A DNA stretch of 64,000 bases from contig NZ_AP024862.1 of NCBI RefSeq assembly GCF_024346755.1, forward strand, positions 124,001 to 188,000. The letters run 5' to 3'. Shown here in pieces: positions 6,004 through 15,678 of this stretch (position 1 is its first letter; every line of letters begins with the position of its first letter). The notes beneath the pieces are model-generated. The model was not told the DNA's origin. It did not search any database and saw nothing but the letters and a program-made list of their open reading frames with translations. The translations under genes and the position numbers were made by a program. The DNA is from Vibrio aerogenes (GTDB taxonomy: Bacteria > Pseudomonadota > Gammaproteobacteria > Enterobacterales > Vibrionaceae).

Positions 6004-8424
6004 TTAGATATCTTCTACCCCAATGCTTTGAAGTAACGCTGAATACTGGTCTGGATCTTTTTCCTGAATTTTCTGCAAGATAAAGCTTGCTGTTGTTTTC
6101 ATCTCAGGGACATCAATTGGTAAAATACTTCTCTCAAATATTCCCTCCAAATGAGAATATTCGTTATTAATGCGATCTGTTAGTGATGCCGCTAAAGCAT
6201 CATCACCAAAAAAATGCGTCAACTTGTCACCTTTTTCCATGGAATTGGGATACTTGTAGTACAGGAATGCTTCAAGAAACTTCCGGGCATTGTTCCCAAA
6301 ATTGTAGTAACAATCATGATTTGCATCACATTCTATCTCTGCGTGGGCGCATTTATAGATTTGATGAAACAAGAAATTAAACTCCGTGACGTAGTTTTTC
6401 AAGTATGTTGGCATTAATTTAATATCACTGACCTGATTTGTTCGGGTAATAATAAAGTACTGAGATTTTTTTTTATTCAAAGCGCCGGGAAGTCTCTTCA
6501 GATACTTCAAAAAGTCTAAGTTATGAGTTGAAATAAATAGCTGCTTAAAGCGATCACGTTCTTTTGTCTCACCGTCATCTTCATATTTCTCCGGCTTTAC
6601 AATTTGGGCATTAATGAGGCTGTAGACAAAAAAGATATGATTTGCATCCAAGCTAGAGATAGGATCATCGATCCAGATAATTGGTTTATTACCTCTGGTT
6701 TCTACGTCTTCAAGCTTGGCCATGAAGTAACAGAAAGCTATCAGACTACATTCACCCTCACTGAGATGGAATGCCTTTTGATCATCTCGAGTTACCTCAA
6801 ATCGGTATCCGGATGATTCGTCTCCGGGGATTTCTTCGATGGCTTTGAGAGAAAGATGCTGATGGCCGAAGAAATTGTTCAAATAATCATTTACGCGGTC
6901 AGCTCCCTTGCTTTCGTCTTTTAGCTGAGCCTTCAGATTATCTATTTCCTTTCGTTTTGTAACAACTCCTTCTTTTGCGGAGTTTCTGGTTGTCTCCGCT
7001 AAATCCATAGACTTTTTCAGTGCACTAATAGCTGTATTTTCTTCTTCAAACTTTATGTCGGTGATGAATGTAAAAATCTCATGGAGGCGAAGAGCCGTAC
7101 GAGCTTCAGACTGTTCAGAACTTAATGAATCTGCAAACTGGTTGGATTTAATTCTGATTTGGTCATACGAATCCCTAATCGCATTCAAATTTTCTTCAAC
7201 CGACTCTGGTTCATTTAATTCAAGAGGCGTAAAAATGTTATCTTTTCTTTTTTCGATCTGCTCTTTTATGGAATCCAGACTCTCAATGTAAGACGTTGAT
7301 ATGGTCGATAGCTGTCCTGCCAGCGAATCTAAGTCAGCAGTATAGTTAGAGTAGAAGTCTGAGTTGTTGATTTTCAGTAGATTGGGAACCCGGGATCGCT
7401 CACGTTCAATCGACCCAATAAGGGTTTCCAGATCTTGACGCAGTTCTTCGGACTCCTGATTAAAATGCTTGTCCAGCTTCTCCCACAAATCGTCTGGAAG
7501 ATCACTCCCACAAAATGCGCATTTATCTCTTTTCTTTTGATGGTGACCTCTGGCAGTCCTGACCCAATTTTCCAAAGCTACATCGTTTAACAATTCTTGG
7601 ATTGGTTCAGAAGCCTGTATTTTTTTTTCGATTAGTTCTTTAGCCTTTAAAATGATCGTAGAGTATTGAAGGTTGAAGTTTGATGATTCAGGGATCTCTG
7701 GTTTGAGTTCTTCTCTTAGGAGTTCATAAAACTTCTCTACTTGCTCATCAGAAAGCACAGAGTAAGTATCTTTTGTAACAGTCGAGATATCTGCCCTGAT
7801 TTTTGTGACATTGTAGTTAGCATCACCAAAGGATTTATTGTGCTTGATTCCAGAGTCAGCTTTATTAGCTTTATCACGTAATTTTCTCTCCAATTCTGAC
7901 GACTTGTTCTTATAGTCTTGTTGGGCTTCTTTGAATCTCTCGTTTGCAACAAGAAACTCTCCTTGCAATCCAGACTTATCTTCTTCGCTCCCCAGTTTGG
8001 CTTCATTCTCTTCGATTTCTTTTTCAAGGTTTGTATTATCTTCACCCAAGATGGCGAACGAATTGATGGTCTGCCCGTCATTAACAATGAAATGCAGGTT
8101 GTCCCGAACAAAATCTTCATTAAAAACCCGGATAATTTGACCATGATTTTTTAGTGAGTTTTGTGTAACAGTACTACCGCCATCAAAGGTCAATTGAAAC
8201 TTTGGTGAGTTATATTTATCTGAGATATATCCAGTCTCTAAAGCTCTGAGGATCCGAGAAAGTGTTGTTTTCCCAGAGTAGTTGCGCCCATAAAGAATAT
8301 TTAGTTTTTTACATTCTGCGATGTTGTTTCCTTTATCTCGCATAGATGATGACCATTGAAAGTTGTCATATACTGCCATACTTTCTATTGAGTCTATTCT
8401 CTTTAGGTGTCCGCTCATGCTCAT
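6004..8424 (-). CDS. rloC: RloC/PrrC-type anticodon nuclease with ABC ATPase and zinc hook
   Basis: An 806-residue AAA_13/SMC-like protein. Visible parts: Walker A GRNYSGKTT at 46-54, long coiled coils from ~130 to ~500 interrupted by a CxxC zinc hook (C302, C305 in KCAFCGSDLP), ABC signature HLSEGECSLIAF, Walker B IIWIDDPISSLD and H-loop FISTHN. The C-terminal domain carries the HEPN-like nuclease triad of PrrC/RloC: Arg714-x3-Glu718 (NNARKFLEAF) and His758 (NNEYSH). RloC enzymes are cytoplasmic stress- or phage-activated nucleases that excise the tRNA wobble nucleotide and block translation. It is a stand-alone gene with no restriction-modification partner in view, flanked on both sides by repeats, consistent with recent acquisition. 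Start chosen at the first ATG; the second, two codons later, is also possible. Confidence 0.85.
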   Translation of the reverse strand: MSMSGHLKRIDSIESMAVYDNFQWSSSMRDKGNNIAECKKLNILYGRNYSGKTTLSRILRALETGYISDKYNSPKFQLTFDGGSTVTQNSLKNHGQIIRVFNEDFVRDNLHFIVNDGQTINSFAILGEDNTNLEKEIEENEAKLGSEEDKSGLQGEFLVANERFKEAQQDYKNKSSELERKLRDKANKADSGIKHNKSFGDANYNVTKIRADISTVTKDTYSVLSDEQVEKFYELLREELKPEIPESSNFNLQYSTIILKAKELIEKKIQASEPIQELLNDVALENWVRTARGHHQKKRDKCAFCGSDLPDDLWEKLDKHFNQESEELRQDLETLIGSIERERSRVPNLLKINNSDFYSNYTADLDSLAGQLSTISTSYIESLDSIKEQIEKRKDNIFTPLELNEPESVEENLNAIRDSYDQIRIKSNQFADSLSSEQSEARTALRLHEIFTFITDIKFEEENTAISALKKSMDLAETTRNSAKEGVVTKRKEIDNLKAQLKDESKGADRVNDYLNNFFGHQHLSLKAIEEIPGDESSGYRFEVTRDDQKAFHLSEGECSLIAFCYFMAKLEDVETRGNKPIIWIDDPISSLDANHIFFVYSLINAQIVKPEKYEDDGETKERDRFKQLFISTHNLDFLKYLKRLPGALNKKKSQYFIITRTNQVSDIKLMPTYLKNYVTEFNFLFHQIYKCAHAEIECDANHDCYYNFGNNARKFLEAFLYYKYPNSMEKGDKLTHFFGDDALAASLTDRINNEYSHLEGIFERSILPIDVPEMKTTASFILQKIQEKDPDQYSALLQSIGVEDI

Positions 8425-8581
8425 CTCAACTAATTATGCCTAATGGTTATTTATTCTTCGAATTGCTCATTAAAATATACGATTATCCTTGGTCATCACA
8501 GAGAGTTGGGATATGTACAAACTCACCAAACGTCTCCCATCAACTCCATAACAAAAAAGTAGCACATCAACAAGAAACCAC

Positions 8582-8800
8582 ACAATTCAGGGCAAAAATC
8601 CTGGACGGATTTTTGAGGTTTTGTGCGCAGGATGCGCTTACAAAACCGTTCCGGCCAGCGCCCACCAAAAGGATTTTCTGGATACTCTTTCATCCGGGAA
8701 AGAGTATCTGGGGCGCGAGCACCAAGCGCTGATTGGATCAACAAAACTTAATAGCGCACCAAACCATCCACAGAAGCCAGAATCTTCCGCACCATCTACA
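8582..8800 (+). repeat. hairpin-rich repeat F2, copy 4
   Basis: Plus-orientation F2 copy with second-class stems: AAAATCC...GGATTTT, GGTTTTGT..GCGC..GCGC..ACAAAACC (8610-8646) and GATACTCTTTC...GAAAGAGTATC (8679-8710). The last pairs without mismatch, whereas copies 2 and 5 have one mismatch there. The right end fades at ~8800 without the TAAAGCGTCTGTCC tail. Confidence 0.75.
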
Positions 8801-8924
8801 AAAGTCAAAATCTTCCGAAAAACCAATTCAAAACAAAACCTCCCAGATAATAAATCTCATTCAACCAACATTGATGAACATCATATCCGCCAGCGCTCAC
8901 CCTGTGAGAGACTCAACCACGCGT

Positions 8925-9066
8925 TTAGTCCCTACACATACAGCATCATTCTGATGTGGCAGGTGAAAAGTGAATCAGGTGAGAATCCTGAACTGTACCC
9001 GCAACTGTAAGCGGCCTTGTGTTTCCGGTGTGAAATGTCAGCCCGTAAGTCAGATCCTGCTAAACG
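8925..9066 (+). promoter_or_regulatory. cobalamin riboswitch
   Basis: The sequence contains the AdoCbl riboswitch core in order: GGCAGGTGAAAAGTGAATC, AGGTGAGAATCCTGAACTG, CCCGCAACTGTAAGCGG, and AGTCAGATCCTGC as the B12-box side. It sits ~155 bases upstream of cbiD in the same direction. It is expected to repress the biosynthetic operon when adenosylcobalamin is plentiful. I did not resolve a terminator/anti-terminator in 9067-9220, so control may be at translation. Confidence 0.9.
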
Positions 9067-9220
9067 AAGTATCAGTTACAGAACAATCTGGGCGGGAGCA
9101 CTCAGAGTCGTCTTATCCTGCGATTTCTCCTGCCCTTGTTGTCTTTAAAATATGAGATTAATGTGCATCGGTGCATATTGTTCTCTCTTAATGATCTGTT
9201 TCAGGGAATGATCAGGGAAT

Positions 9221-10414
9221 GTGTACGTGGGAAAATTAAAACGTTCAAAGCACCACTCAGAGTTGCGCCAGGGTTATACCACCGGGGCATGTGCTGCTGC
9301 GGCTGCACGGGCCGCGGTCAGAACGCTGATAACCCGCGAGTTATCAGATGATATTGCGATCCGGTTGCCGAACCACGATTGGGTGACTTTTCCACTGGTC
9401 CGCCTTGAACCTGTTTTTTCTGAAATTGTTTTTTCTGAAACGCACCGGCCCGAAAACGCGCTGCCTGAAAGCGTTCAATTCAAAAAGAATACCGAAGTCA
9501 CGGCAGGCATTATCAAGGATGCCGGGGATGATCCGGATTGTACTCATGGGCTGGAAATTCAGTGTACTGCCCGCTGGTGCGATGAGCCGGGGATTCACCT
9601 GAAAGGGGGCGTTGGTGTGGCGACAGTCACGCTTCCCGGTCTCGAATTGCCGGTGGGTGAGCCCGCGATCAACCCGGTGCCCAGAGCACATATTGCCGAA
9701 ATGGTTCAGCTTGAACTGGCACAAGTGCCCGACACCATCAGCCAGCAATATGGCATAGAACTGACCATCTCTGTGCCCGGTGGCGAAGAAGCCGCGAAAC
9801 AAACCATCAGCGAGCGGCTTGGGCTGGTGGGTGGTATCTCGATTATCGGTACCCGCGGCACAGTCAAACCTTTTTCAACCTCGGCTTATGCGGCATCGGT
9901 CCGGCAATCGATCCAGATTGCCCGTGCCAACGGGCTGCACCATGTCATCCTCACGACCGGCGGCCGGTCTGAAAAAGCAGCCATGACTCACTTCCCGCAA
10001 GCCTCTGACATGGCCTTTATACAGGCCGGGGATTTTATCGGCGTGGGCCTGAGAGCAGGTAAACGTTACGGTATCAGTCAAGTCTCATTGGTGACCATGA
10101 TCGGCAAGCTGGCAAAACTGACTTCAGGCCGGATGATGACCCATGTCTCCGGGCATGCCATTGACTTTAATCATCTCAGCCAGCTTGCCGCAGAAACACA
10201 GCTCCCCGATGCGGTGTGCCAGCAAATTGCGCACGCCAATACAGGCAGACATATGCTGGAACTGGTGCGCGAACATCAGCCGCAATCTTTCCTCAACCGG
10301 CTGTGTGAAGAAGCCAGAAAACACGCGAGTCAATACGTTGCCGGTGCATCAGAGATTGAAGTGATATTGATTGATTTTGATGGCACCCCGTTGGCAGGAG
10401 CAAAGAAAGGTTAA
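9221..10414 (+). CDS. cbiD: cobalt-precorrin-5B C1-methyltransferase CbiD
   Basis: A 397-residue protein with the CbiD N-terminal signature LRQGYTTGACAAAAARAA and the central GLVGGISIIGTRGTVKPF. CbiD performs SAM-dependent C1 methylation in the anaerobic (early cobalt insertion) corrin pathway. It is the first gene after the cobalamin riboswitch. GTG at 9221 is taken as start because TCAGGGA lies just upstream; a GTG two codons on is an alternative. It is followed after 73 bp by cbiC. Confidence 0.95.
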   Translation: MYVGKLKRSKHHSELRQGYTTGACAAAAARAAVRTLITRELSDDIAIRLPNHDWVTFPLVRLEPVFSEIVFSETHRPENALPESVQFKKNTEVTAGIIKDAGDDPDCTHGLEIQCTARWCDEPGIHLKGGVGVATVTLPGLELPVGEPAINPVPRAHIAEMVQLELAQVPDTISQQYGIELTISVPGGEEAAKQTISERLGLVGGISIIGTRGTVKPFSTSAYAASVRQSIQIARANGLHHVILTTGGRSEKAAMTHFPQASDMAFIQAGDFIGVGLRAGKRYGISQVSLVTMIGKLAKLTSGRMMTHVSGHAIDFNHLSQLAAETQLPDAVCQQIAHANTGRHMLELVREHQPQSFLNRLCEEARKHASQYVAGASEIEVILIDFDGTPLAGAKKG

Positions 10415-10487
10415 ATAACAAGCTGCTTATCAGGATGTATCTGGTCAGATAGCAGTCATAGATAAACAAAGATCAGGCGAAAGTAAC

Positions 10488-11147
10488 ATGAATGCAATGC
10501 AACAAATGACCCGTCAGGGACGGGCGATTGAAAATGACTCATTTGCCATTATCGACCATGAAATCCAGCAGTTTCATGGCGGTCATCAGTTTGATGAGAG
10601 GCAATGGCCCGTGGTCAGAAGAGCGATTCATACCACGGGAGATTTTGAATTCGCCCGGCTGTTTCAATTCAGCGCTGGTGCGGTTCAGGCCGGGATTCGC
10701 GCCTTAAAAGCCGGTGCGCCGGTTGTCAGTGATGTCTCGATGATCATCAGTGGCCTGAGTGCGCAGCGCCTGTCGATCAACCACAATCAGGCCTGCTGCT
10801 TTATCGGTGATGAAGACGTGATTGCGACTGCAAAGGAGAAAGGCGAAACACGGGCCATCTGGGCGATGCGCAAAGCACGGGATCTTGGCCTGCTGGATGG
10901 TGCGGTGATTGGGATCGGCAATGCCCCGACAGCACTGTATGAAGTGCTGCGGATGGTGGAAGCCGGTGAAATCAAACCGGCGCTGATCGTCGGGATTCCG
11001 GTGGGATTTGTCAAAGCCGATGCATCGAAACAGGCGCTGCTGGAACAGACAAAAGTCCCGTACATTGTCAGTACCGGGCGCAAGGGCGGCAGCCCCATTG
11101 TGGTCTCGACGATTCACGCCCTGCTTTATCAGACGGTAGAAAAATAA
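10488..11147 (+). CDS. cbiC: cobalt-precorrin-8 methylmutase CbiC
   Basis: A 219-residue protein matching CbiC/CobH: RRAIHTTGDFEF near residue 45, GAPVVSDVSMIISGL at ~90, IGIGNAPTALYEVL at ~150 and VGIPVGFVKADASK. It moves the C11 methyl group to C12 to give cobyrinic acid. A ribosome-binding site AGGCGAAAGTAAC precedes the ATG. Its stop overlaps the next start by one base (TAATGG), so it is coupled to cbiET. Confidence 0.95.
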   Translation: MNAMQQMTRQGRAIENDSFAIIDHEIQQFHGGHQFDERQWPVVRRAIHTTGDFEFARLFQFSAGAVQAGIRALKAGAPVVSDVSMIISGLSAQRLSINHNQACCFIGDEDVIATAKEKGETRAIWAMRKARDLGLLDGAVIGIGNAPTALYEVLRMVEAGEIKPALIVGIPVGFVKADASKQALLEQTKVPYIVSTGRKGGSPIVVSTIHALLYQTVEK

Positions 11148-12433
11148 TGGCAAATATTGTTGTGATTGGGGTGCCGGAAGATGGCTGCCTGAGCTTAACC
11201 AGCCGCGCCGTCAGTGCGGTGTCTCAGGCGAGAGTGGTTGCCGGACATCCCCGCCACCGGGTCTGGTTTCCGCAGTTTGAGGGCATCTTTCTGGATATGA
11301 CACAGGGTTTTTCAAACTGGCTCAATCAGGTGATTGATCAAAGTGAAGAAGGCGATGTCGTGGTGCTGGCTTCGGGTGACCCGCTGTTTTTCGGCATTGG
11401 TGGCACTTTATTGAAGCAGCTTCCGGCCAGTGACTTATCATTTATTCCGGCGCAAAGTTCAGCGCAGTTAGCCTTTTCACGGCTGGGACTGCCGTGGCAT
11501 GACGCCGCTTATCTGTCTTGTCATGGCCGGGGTTTAAACGGGTTGGTGGCGCGAATGCAGCAGGGCGCTCTGTTTACCCTGCTGACGGATAAGACCAACA
11601 CGCCACAAGTGATTGCCCGCCACCTGAAAACCTATCACGAAACGCACTGGACACTCACGGTGTGTGAACAGCTGGGCAGTCCCCGTGAGCAAATCCGAAC
11701 ATTTGGTATTGATGAACTGGCTCAATGTGAGACTGAATTCGATCCGCTGAATATTCTGGTAGCCCAGCGGGGCAGCCCTGCGCTTTGGGGCGGTCACGGG
11801 CAGTTCGCAGCCGATGAAAGCTTTTTGAAGCGTATGCCGCAAAAAGGGTTGATCACCAAACAGGCTGTCAGACATCTGGCGCTCACCGCAATGTGTATCC
11901 GACAGGATGATGTGGTCTGGGACGTCGGTTCCGGCTCCGGTTCGATCGCGATCGAATCCGCCAAATTTGCCGCCAGAGGTCAGGTATTTGCTGTGGAGTG
12001 CAACGACGCCTGTTTTGACAGTCTTCAGGCGAACATTTTTGCACATGGCACCGATCATGTTCAGCTGATCACCGGGTCTGCACCGGCAGCGCTGGCGGAC
12101 CTTCCCAAACCGAATGCGGTGTTTGTCGGTGGCAGCCGGGGCGAGATGGATGCGATTCTGACCGGGGCCTGGGCGGCTTTGCAGGCAGGTGGCAGGCTGG
12201 TGGTGAGTGCAGTGACGATGGATACGGTGTCAGAAGTTTATCAATGGGCAAGTGCCTGCGAACTTCAGTTTGATGCTCAACTCGTCAACATCTCCAATAC
12301 GCAGCCGCTGGCGCATTATCAGCGTTATCAGGCCGAAAATCCGATTCATCTCTTTTCATTTTCTAAAGAACAATCATTTGTAAAAACGCATTTATTTGTA
12401 AAAAAAACAGTCGTCTCAGAAGGAAACTCATGA
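11147..12433 (+). CDS. cbiET: CbiE-CbiT fusion, precorrin-7/-6B methyltransferase-decarboxylase
   Basis: A 428-residue fusion, the CobL arrangement. Residues 1-~205 are CbiE (tetrapyrrole methylase fold; VVLASGDPLFFGIGGTLL, SCHGRGLNG). Residues ~235-400 are CbiT (SAM fold; WDVGSGSGSIAIESA, then PNAVFVGGSRG). Together they methylate C5 and C15 and decarboxylate the C12 acetate. The fusion is common in proteobacteria, whereas Salmonella keeps separate genes. It overlaps cbiL by 4 bp (ATGA). The last ~30 residues are extra and poorly conserved. Confidence 0.93.
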   Translation: MANIVVIGVPEDGCLSLTSRAVSAVSQARVVAGHPRHRVWFPQFEGIFLDMTQGFSNWLNQVIDQSEEGDVVVLASGDPLFFGIGGTLLKQLPASDLSFIPAQSSAQLAFSRLGLPWHDAAYLSCHGRGLNGLVARMQQGALFTLLTDKTNTPQVIARHLKTYHETHWTLTVCEQLGSPREQIRTFGIDELAQCETEFDPLNILVAQRGSPALWGGHGQFAADESFLKRMPQKGLITKQAVRHLALTAMCIRQDDVVWDVGSGSGSIAIESAKFAARGQVFAVECNDACFDSLQANIFAHGTDHVQLITGSAPAALADLPKPNAVFVGGSRGEMDAILTGAWAALQAGGRLVVSAVTMDTVSEVYQWASACELQFDAQLVNISNTQPLAHYQRYQAENPIHLFSFSKEQSFVKTHLFVKKTVVSEGNS

Positions 12434-13194
12434 ATAATAATCAATATGGTCAGTTGTATGCGGTCGGTGTGGGGACAGGAGATAGTGAGCTGTTGACGCT
12501 CAAAGCCGCCCGCCTGATTCAGGAAGCGGATGTGATCGCGATTCCTGAAAAAAACAAAGGGCAAGGTGACTCCTTTGCCTGGGAGATTGTAACCGGCGCC
12601 ATCCCGGAAGCAGAGATTGACGGAGAACGCTGTTTTCTTCACTTCCCGATGACCCGCAACCCTTCGGTGAATGTCCCGGCCTGGCAGGCTGCGGCCATGG
12701 CGATTCATGACCGGCTCAGGCTGGGGCAGTCCGTGGTGTTTATTACCGAAGGCGATCCTTCGGTCTTCAGCACCTGGAGTTATATTCAGCAAGAGCTGGA
12801 AGACATCATGCCGGATGTGGTGCCGGTGATCGTGCCGGGCGTGACTTCGGTGACAGCAGTGCCGGCGGCGACAAAAATTCCGCTGGCGGAAGGTAAAGAA
12901 CGGTTTTGTGTGGTACCGGCGACGTATGGCATCGACTGTCTGGAGCGACTGGTCAAAGAGTTTGACACTATTTTGCTCATCAAAGCAGGCCGGATGATTG
13001 CGCCGCTCTCTGCCAAATTAAAAGCGCTGGGACTGGAAGATACCGCGACGTATGTATCACACGCCAGTACCGACAAAGAAGAAATCTACCGCAACCTTGA
13101 GGATGTGCCGCAGGAGCACCGTTACTTCTCGATGGTGCAGCTCTCTATCCGTCAGCGCCGGGGTGTGCTGCGCGGCAGTCAGTCAGCAGCGTAG
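12430..13194 (+). CDS. cbiL: cobalt-factor II C20-methyltransferase CbiL
   Basis: A 254-residue tetrapyrrole methylase with YAVGVGTGDSELLTLKAARL at the N-terminus, ITEGDPSVFSTWSYI at ~105 and VPGVTSVTAVPAATKIPLAEG. It transfers a methyl from SAM to C20 of cobalt-factor II. The start overlaps the cbiET stop as ATGA. Twin ribosome-binding-like GGGGAGATG precedes the next gene. Confidence 0.93.
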   Translation: MNNNQYGQLYAVGVGTGDSELLTLKAARLIQEADVIAIPEKNKGQGDSFAWEIVTGAIPEAEIDGERCFLHFPMTRNPSVNVPAWQAAAMAIHDRLRLGQSVVFITEGDPSVFSTWSYIQQELEDIMPDVVPVIVPGVTSVTAVPAATKIPLAEGKERFCVVPATYGIDCLERLVKEFDTILLIKAGRMIAPLSAKLKALGLEDTATYVSHASTDKEEIYRNLEDVPQEHRYFSMVQLSIRQRRGVLRGSQSAA

Positions 13195-13204
13195 GCGGGG
13201 GGAG

Positions 13205-14842
13205 ATGATGAAATTAGCCATTTATGTCATTACCGTGCAAGGTGCAAAGCAGGGAGAGAGACTGAAAAGAGCGCTGCCGTTTTGCGATCTGTTTGTCGCA
13301 CCGGTTGCCTTTGATGACTGCGCCAAAGCTGCGCGATTAACATTGCCTTTGTCTGATTTTGTGGCCGCCCGTTTCAACCAGTATGACGGACATATTTTTG
13401 TCTGTGCGGCGGGGATTGTCAGCCGGATGATTGGCCCTTTACTGGCTGATAAGCGCACGGATCCGGCGGTGGTCTGCCTGGATGAACAAGCCCGGTTTGC
13501 GATCTCGATGCTGTCTGGTCATCGTGGCGGCGGCAATGCACTCACTGAACGGGTCGCGCATCTTGTGAAGGCGACCCCGGTGATTACCACCGCGTCTGAT
13601 ACGTCGGAAACACTTTCTGCCGATATGCTCGGTGCACCTTTTGGCTGGACGCTTGACCCAATCTCTGAGCCAGCTTTAACCCAAGTCTCTGCCGCGATTG
13701 TCAATCATGAGCCGGTAATTGTGGCGCAGGAAGCCGGTGAACGGCACTGGTGGCCTTATGAAAAACGGATGCCTGCTCATCTTCTCACACATTCTTCGCT
13801 TGACGGCATCGACAGTCAGCAATTCAAAGGTGCCATTCTGATCAGTGACCGGCTGTTCTGTAACCGAGAGTATCCGCACCATTCCCCGGATATCACTGGC
13901 TGGGAGAATAAACTGGTGCTGTGGCGGCCTAAATCGCTGGTGTTGGGGCTGGGGTGTGACCGCAACACGCCGGTTTCCGTATTGAAAGCCGGGTTAGCTG
14001 CTTTCAGTGAGCAGTTTCATCTGGCGTTAGAGTCGGTTCAGGCCATCGCCAGTATTGCACTGAAAGCCGATGAAGCGGGGTTGCTCGCGCTTTCCTGTGA
14101 GATGCACTGGCCGTTTACAACCTTTGATGCAGAAGTGCTGGATGGCATCGAAGGCATTGAAAACCCTTCAGATTATGTGAAAAAAGTCACCGGCAGCAAC
14201 TCGGTGGCCGAAGCGGCGGCGCTGAAGCTTAGTGACACCCGTCAGTTGCTGGTGCCCAAATGGGTGTTTCAGCAGGATGGTTTTCATATGACGGTCGCCT
14301 GCTGCCGCCGGGAATACAGTGAATCACTGGTCAGACACAAGCGTAAAAACTGGTTCACTCCGTCTGAGGAACAATCGAACCCAATCAAAGTGAATGCCTA
14401 CGGCAACGAAGTGGTTGCAGGGTATCAGTGTAAGCCGAAGCACGTCGATCTGAACCGGCCCATGTTGTTTCACAAACACCATATTTTGCTGTGTGAAGGC
14501 CAGCGATGCGCCAAAGGCGGCAGTAAGAATTTAGCCCATGATTTGCGGGGAATTCTGAAAGAACTCGGGCTGGCAACCGGGGAGAAGCGGATCAAAATCA
14601 GCCGCACCATGTGTGTCGGCGCGTGCCGCAACCGGGCCACCATGGTGGTGTATGAACGTGCTGAAAATCCGGCCTCAACCCTTTCCCCCAATCATGGTCA
14701 GTGGTTGCGTGGCGTGGAAAATTTTACCCTGCAACAGTGGCAGGACATCTTTGTGGCGTTATCAGAAAATAAGCCGTTGCAACACGTCATTGATGATCAA
14801 TATTTTGCAGCGATTGAAGAAGTGGAAAGAGTGACACAATGA
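13205..14842 (+). CDS. cbiG: CbiG fused to a thioredoxin-like [2Fe-2S] ferredoxin domain
   Basis: A 545-residue protein starting at the ATG pair behind GGGGGGAGATG. Residues 1-~360 are CbiG, cobalt-precorrin-5A hydrolase (CAAGIVSRMIGPLLADKRTD, LSGHRGGGNALTE, VLGLGCDRNTP, KKVTGSNSVAEAAAL), which opens the delta-lactone and releases acetaldehyde. From ~420 a second domain carries a CEGQRC...CVGAC arrangement (C430, C435, C470, C474), the cluster ligands of thioredoxin-like [2Fe-2S] ferredoxins. The fusion suggests electron delivery to a corrin step, perhaps supplementing the missing cbiJ reductase, but that is inference. Stop and next start overlap (ATGA). Confidence 0.9.
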   Translation: MMKLAIYVITVQGAKQGERLKRALPFCDLFVAPVAFDDCAKAARLTLPLSDFVAARFNQYDGHIFVCAAGIVSRMIGPLLADKRTDPAVVCLDEQARFAISMLSGHRGGGNALTERVAHLVKATPVITTASDTSETLSADMLGAPFGWTLDPISEPALTQVSAAIVNHEPVIVAQEAGERHWWPYEKRMPAHLLTHSSLDGIDSQQFKGAILISDRLFCNREYPHHSPDITGWENKLVLWRPKSLVLGLGCDRNTPVSVLKAGLAAFSEQFHLALESVQAIASIALKADEAGLLALSCEMHWPFTTFDAEVLDGIEGIENPSDYVKKVTGSNSVAEAAALKLSDTRQLLVPKWVFQQDGFHMTVACCRREYSESLVRHKRKNWFTPSEEQSNPIKVNAYGNEVVAGYQCKPKHVDLNRPMLFHKHHILLCEGQRCAKGGSKNLAHDLRGILKELGLATGEKRIKISRTMCVGACRNRATMVVYERAENPASTLSPNHGQWLRGVENFTLQQWQDIFVALSENKPLQHVIDDQYFAAIEEVERVTQ

Positions 14843-15678
14843 AAAGATTAAGACATTACAACCAGGGAACAGCCATTGTGTTGAGCTGTTTTGGCTCCGT
14901 TGTTGCCCAGCAGCGCTATCAGGATTTGATCAGGCAGGTGCAAAAACGATATCCCCAAACTGAAGTCAGAATCGCGGTCAGCTCACGGATGGTGATGAAA
15001 AAACTGGCTGAGAAAGGGGAAGCCTGTCAGCATTTGCCCGCGGTGCTGGCATCGCTTGATATGGCAGGCTATCAGCGGATTCTGGTGGTGTCCTGTTATC
15101 TGTTCCCGACCGACGAGCACAAACAGGCCGGGCTGATTGTTGAAGGATTTCAGCATTTCTCTTTATCGGCGATTGACTTCACGCCCGCGATTATCCATCA
15201 CACCCACCGGGCCAACGATCTGCTGGCCGCCCTGAATCGACGATTTGAACAGGGCAGCGATATCAACCTGTTTGTGCACCACGGCTCACCTTATCTGGAC
15301 AATCCGGGGCATCAGGCGATCAGCTATTGTGACACTCTGCTGTCGCAGCTTTCGGCGAAAAACCTGTCCTGTTCTTTAGAAGGGGCGATGCCGTTTGAAC
15401 TGCTGAAATCAGCGATTGAACACCGGGCATCGGGCGCTGCCAGACCGGTGCTGCGGATCGTGCCGCTGCTGCTGGTTTCCGGCAATCACTTTGTCAATGA
15501 CATGGCAGAAATTCAGGCGCAGTTGTCGGACGTTTGCGACGTACAAATCGCAGAGGGAGAGCAGGGGGAAGCCTTTCATCTGCTGGCGCTCGATGAAGTC
15601 ACCGACATTATTTTCAAGCAGATTGAGCAGGGGCTGACCCGGTTGAAAGTACCTGCTGAGGAGTTGCACTGTGGCTAA
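14839..15678 (+). CDS. cbiK: sirohydrochlorin cobaltochelatase, CbiK type
   Basis: A 279-residue chelatase fold. IVLSCFGSVVAQQRY at the N-terminus, LFVHHGSPYLDNPGHQAI near residue 145 and RIVPLLLVSGNHFVNDMAEI near 210 match CbiK, whose histidines hold cobalt for insertion into sirohydrochlorin. It is the committing step of the anaerobic route. The metal-handling segment around ~95 (VVSCYLFPTDEH) differs from the enterobacterial enzyme, so it is a divergent member. It overlaps cbiG by 4 bp and cbiH by 8 bp. Confidence 0.85.
   Translation: MKRLRHYNQGTAIVLSCFGSVVAQQRYQDLIRQVQKRYPQTEVRIAVSSRMVMKKLAEKGEACQHLPAVLASLDMAGYQRILVVSCYLFPTDEHKQAGLIVEGFQHFSLSAIDFTPAIIHHTHRANDLLAALNRRFEQGSDINLFVHHGSPYLDNPGHQAISYCDTLLSQLSAKNLSCSLEGAMPFELLKSAIEHRASGAARPVLRIVPLLLVSGNHFVNDMAEIQAQLSDVCDVQIAEGEQGEAFHLLALDEVTDIIFKQIEQGLTRLKVPAEELHCG

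Noticed and set aside
13052..13204. Upstream extension of cbiG
   Set aside because: It overlaps the cbiL coding region; CbiG homology and the ribosome-binding site begin at 13205.
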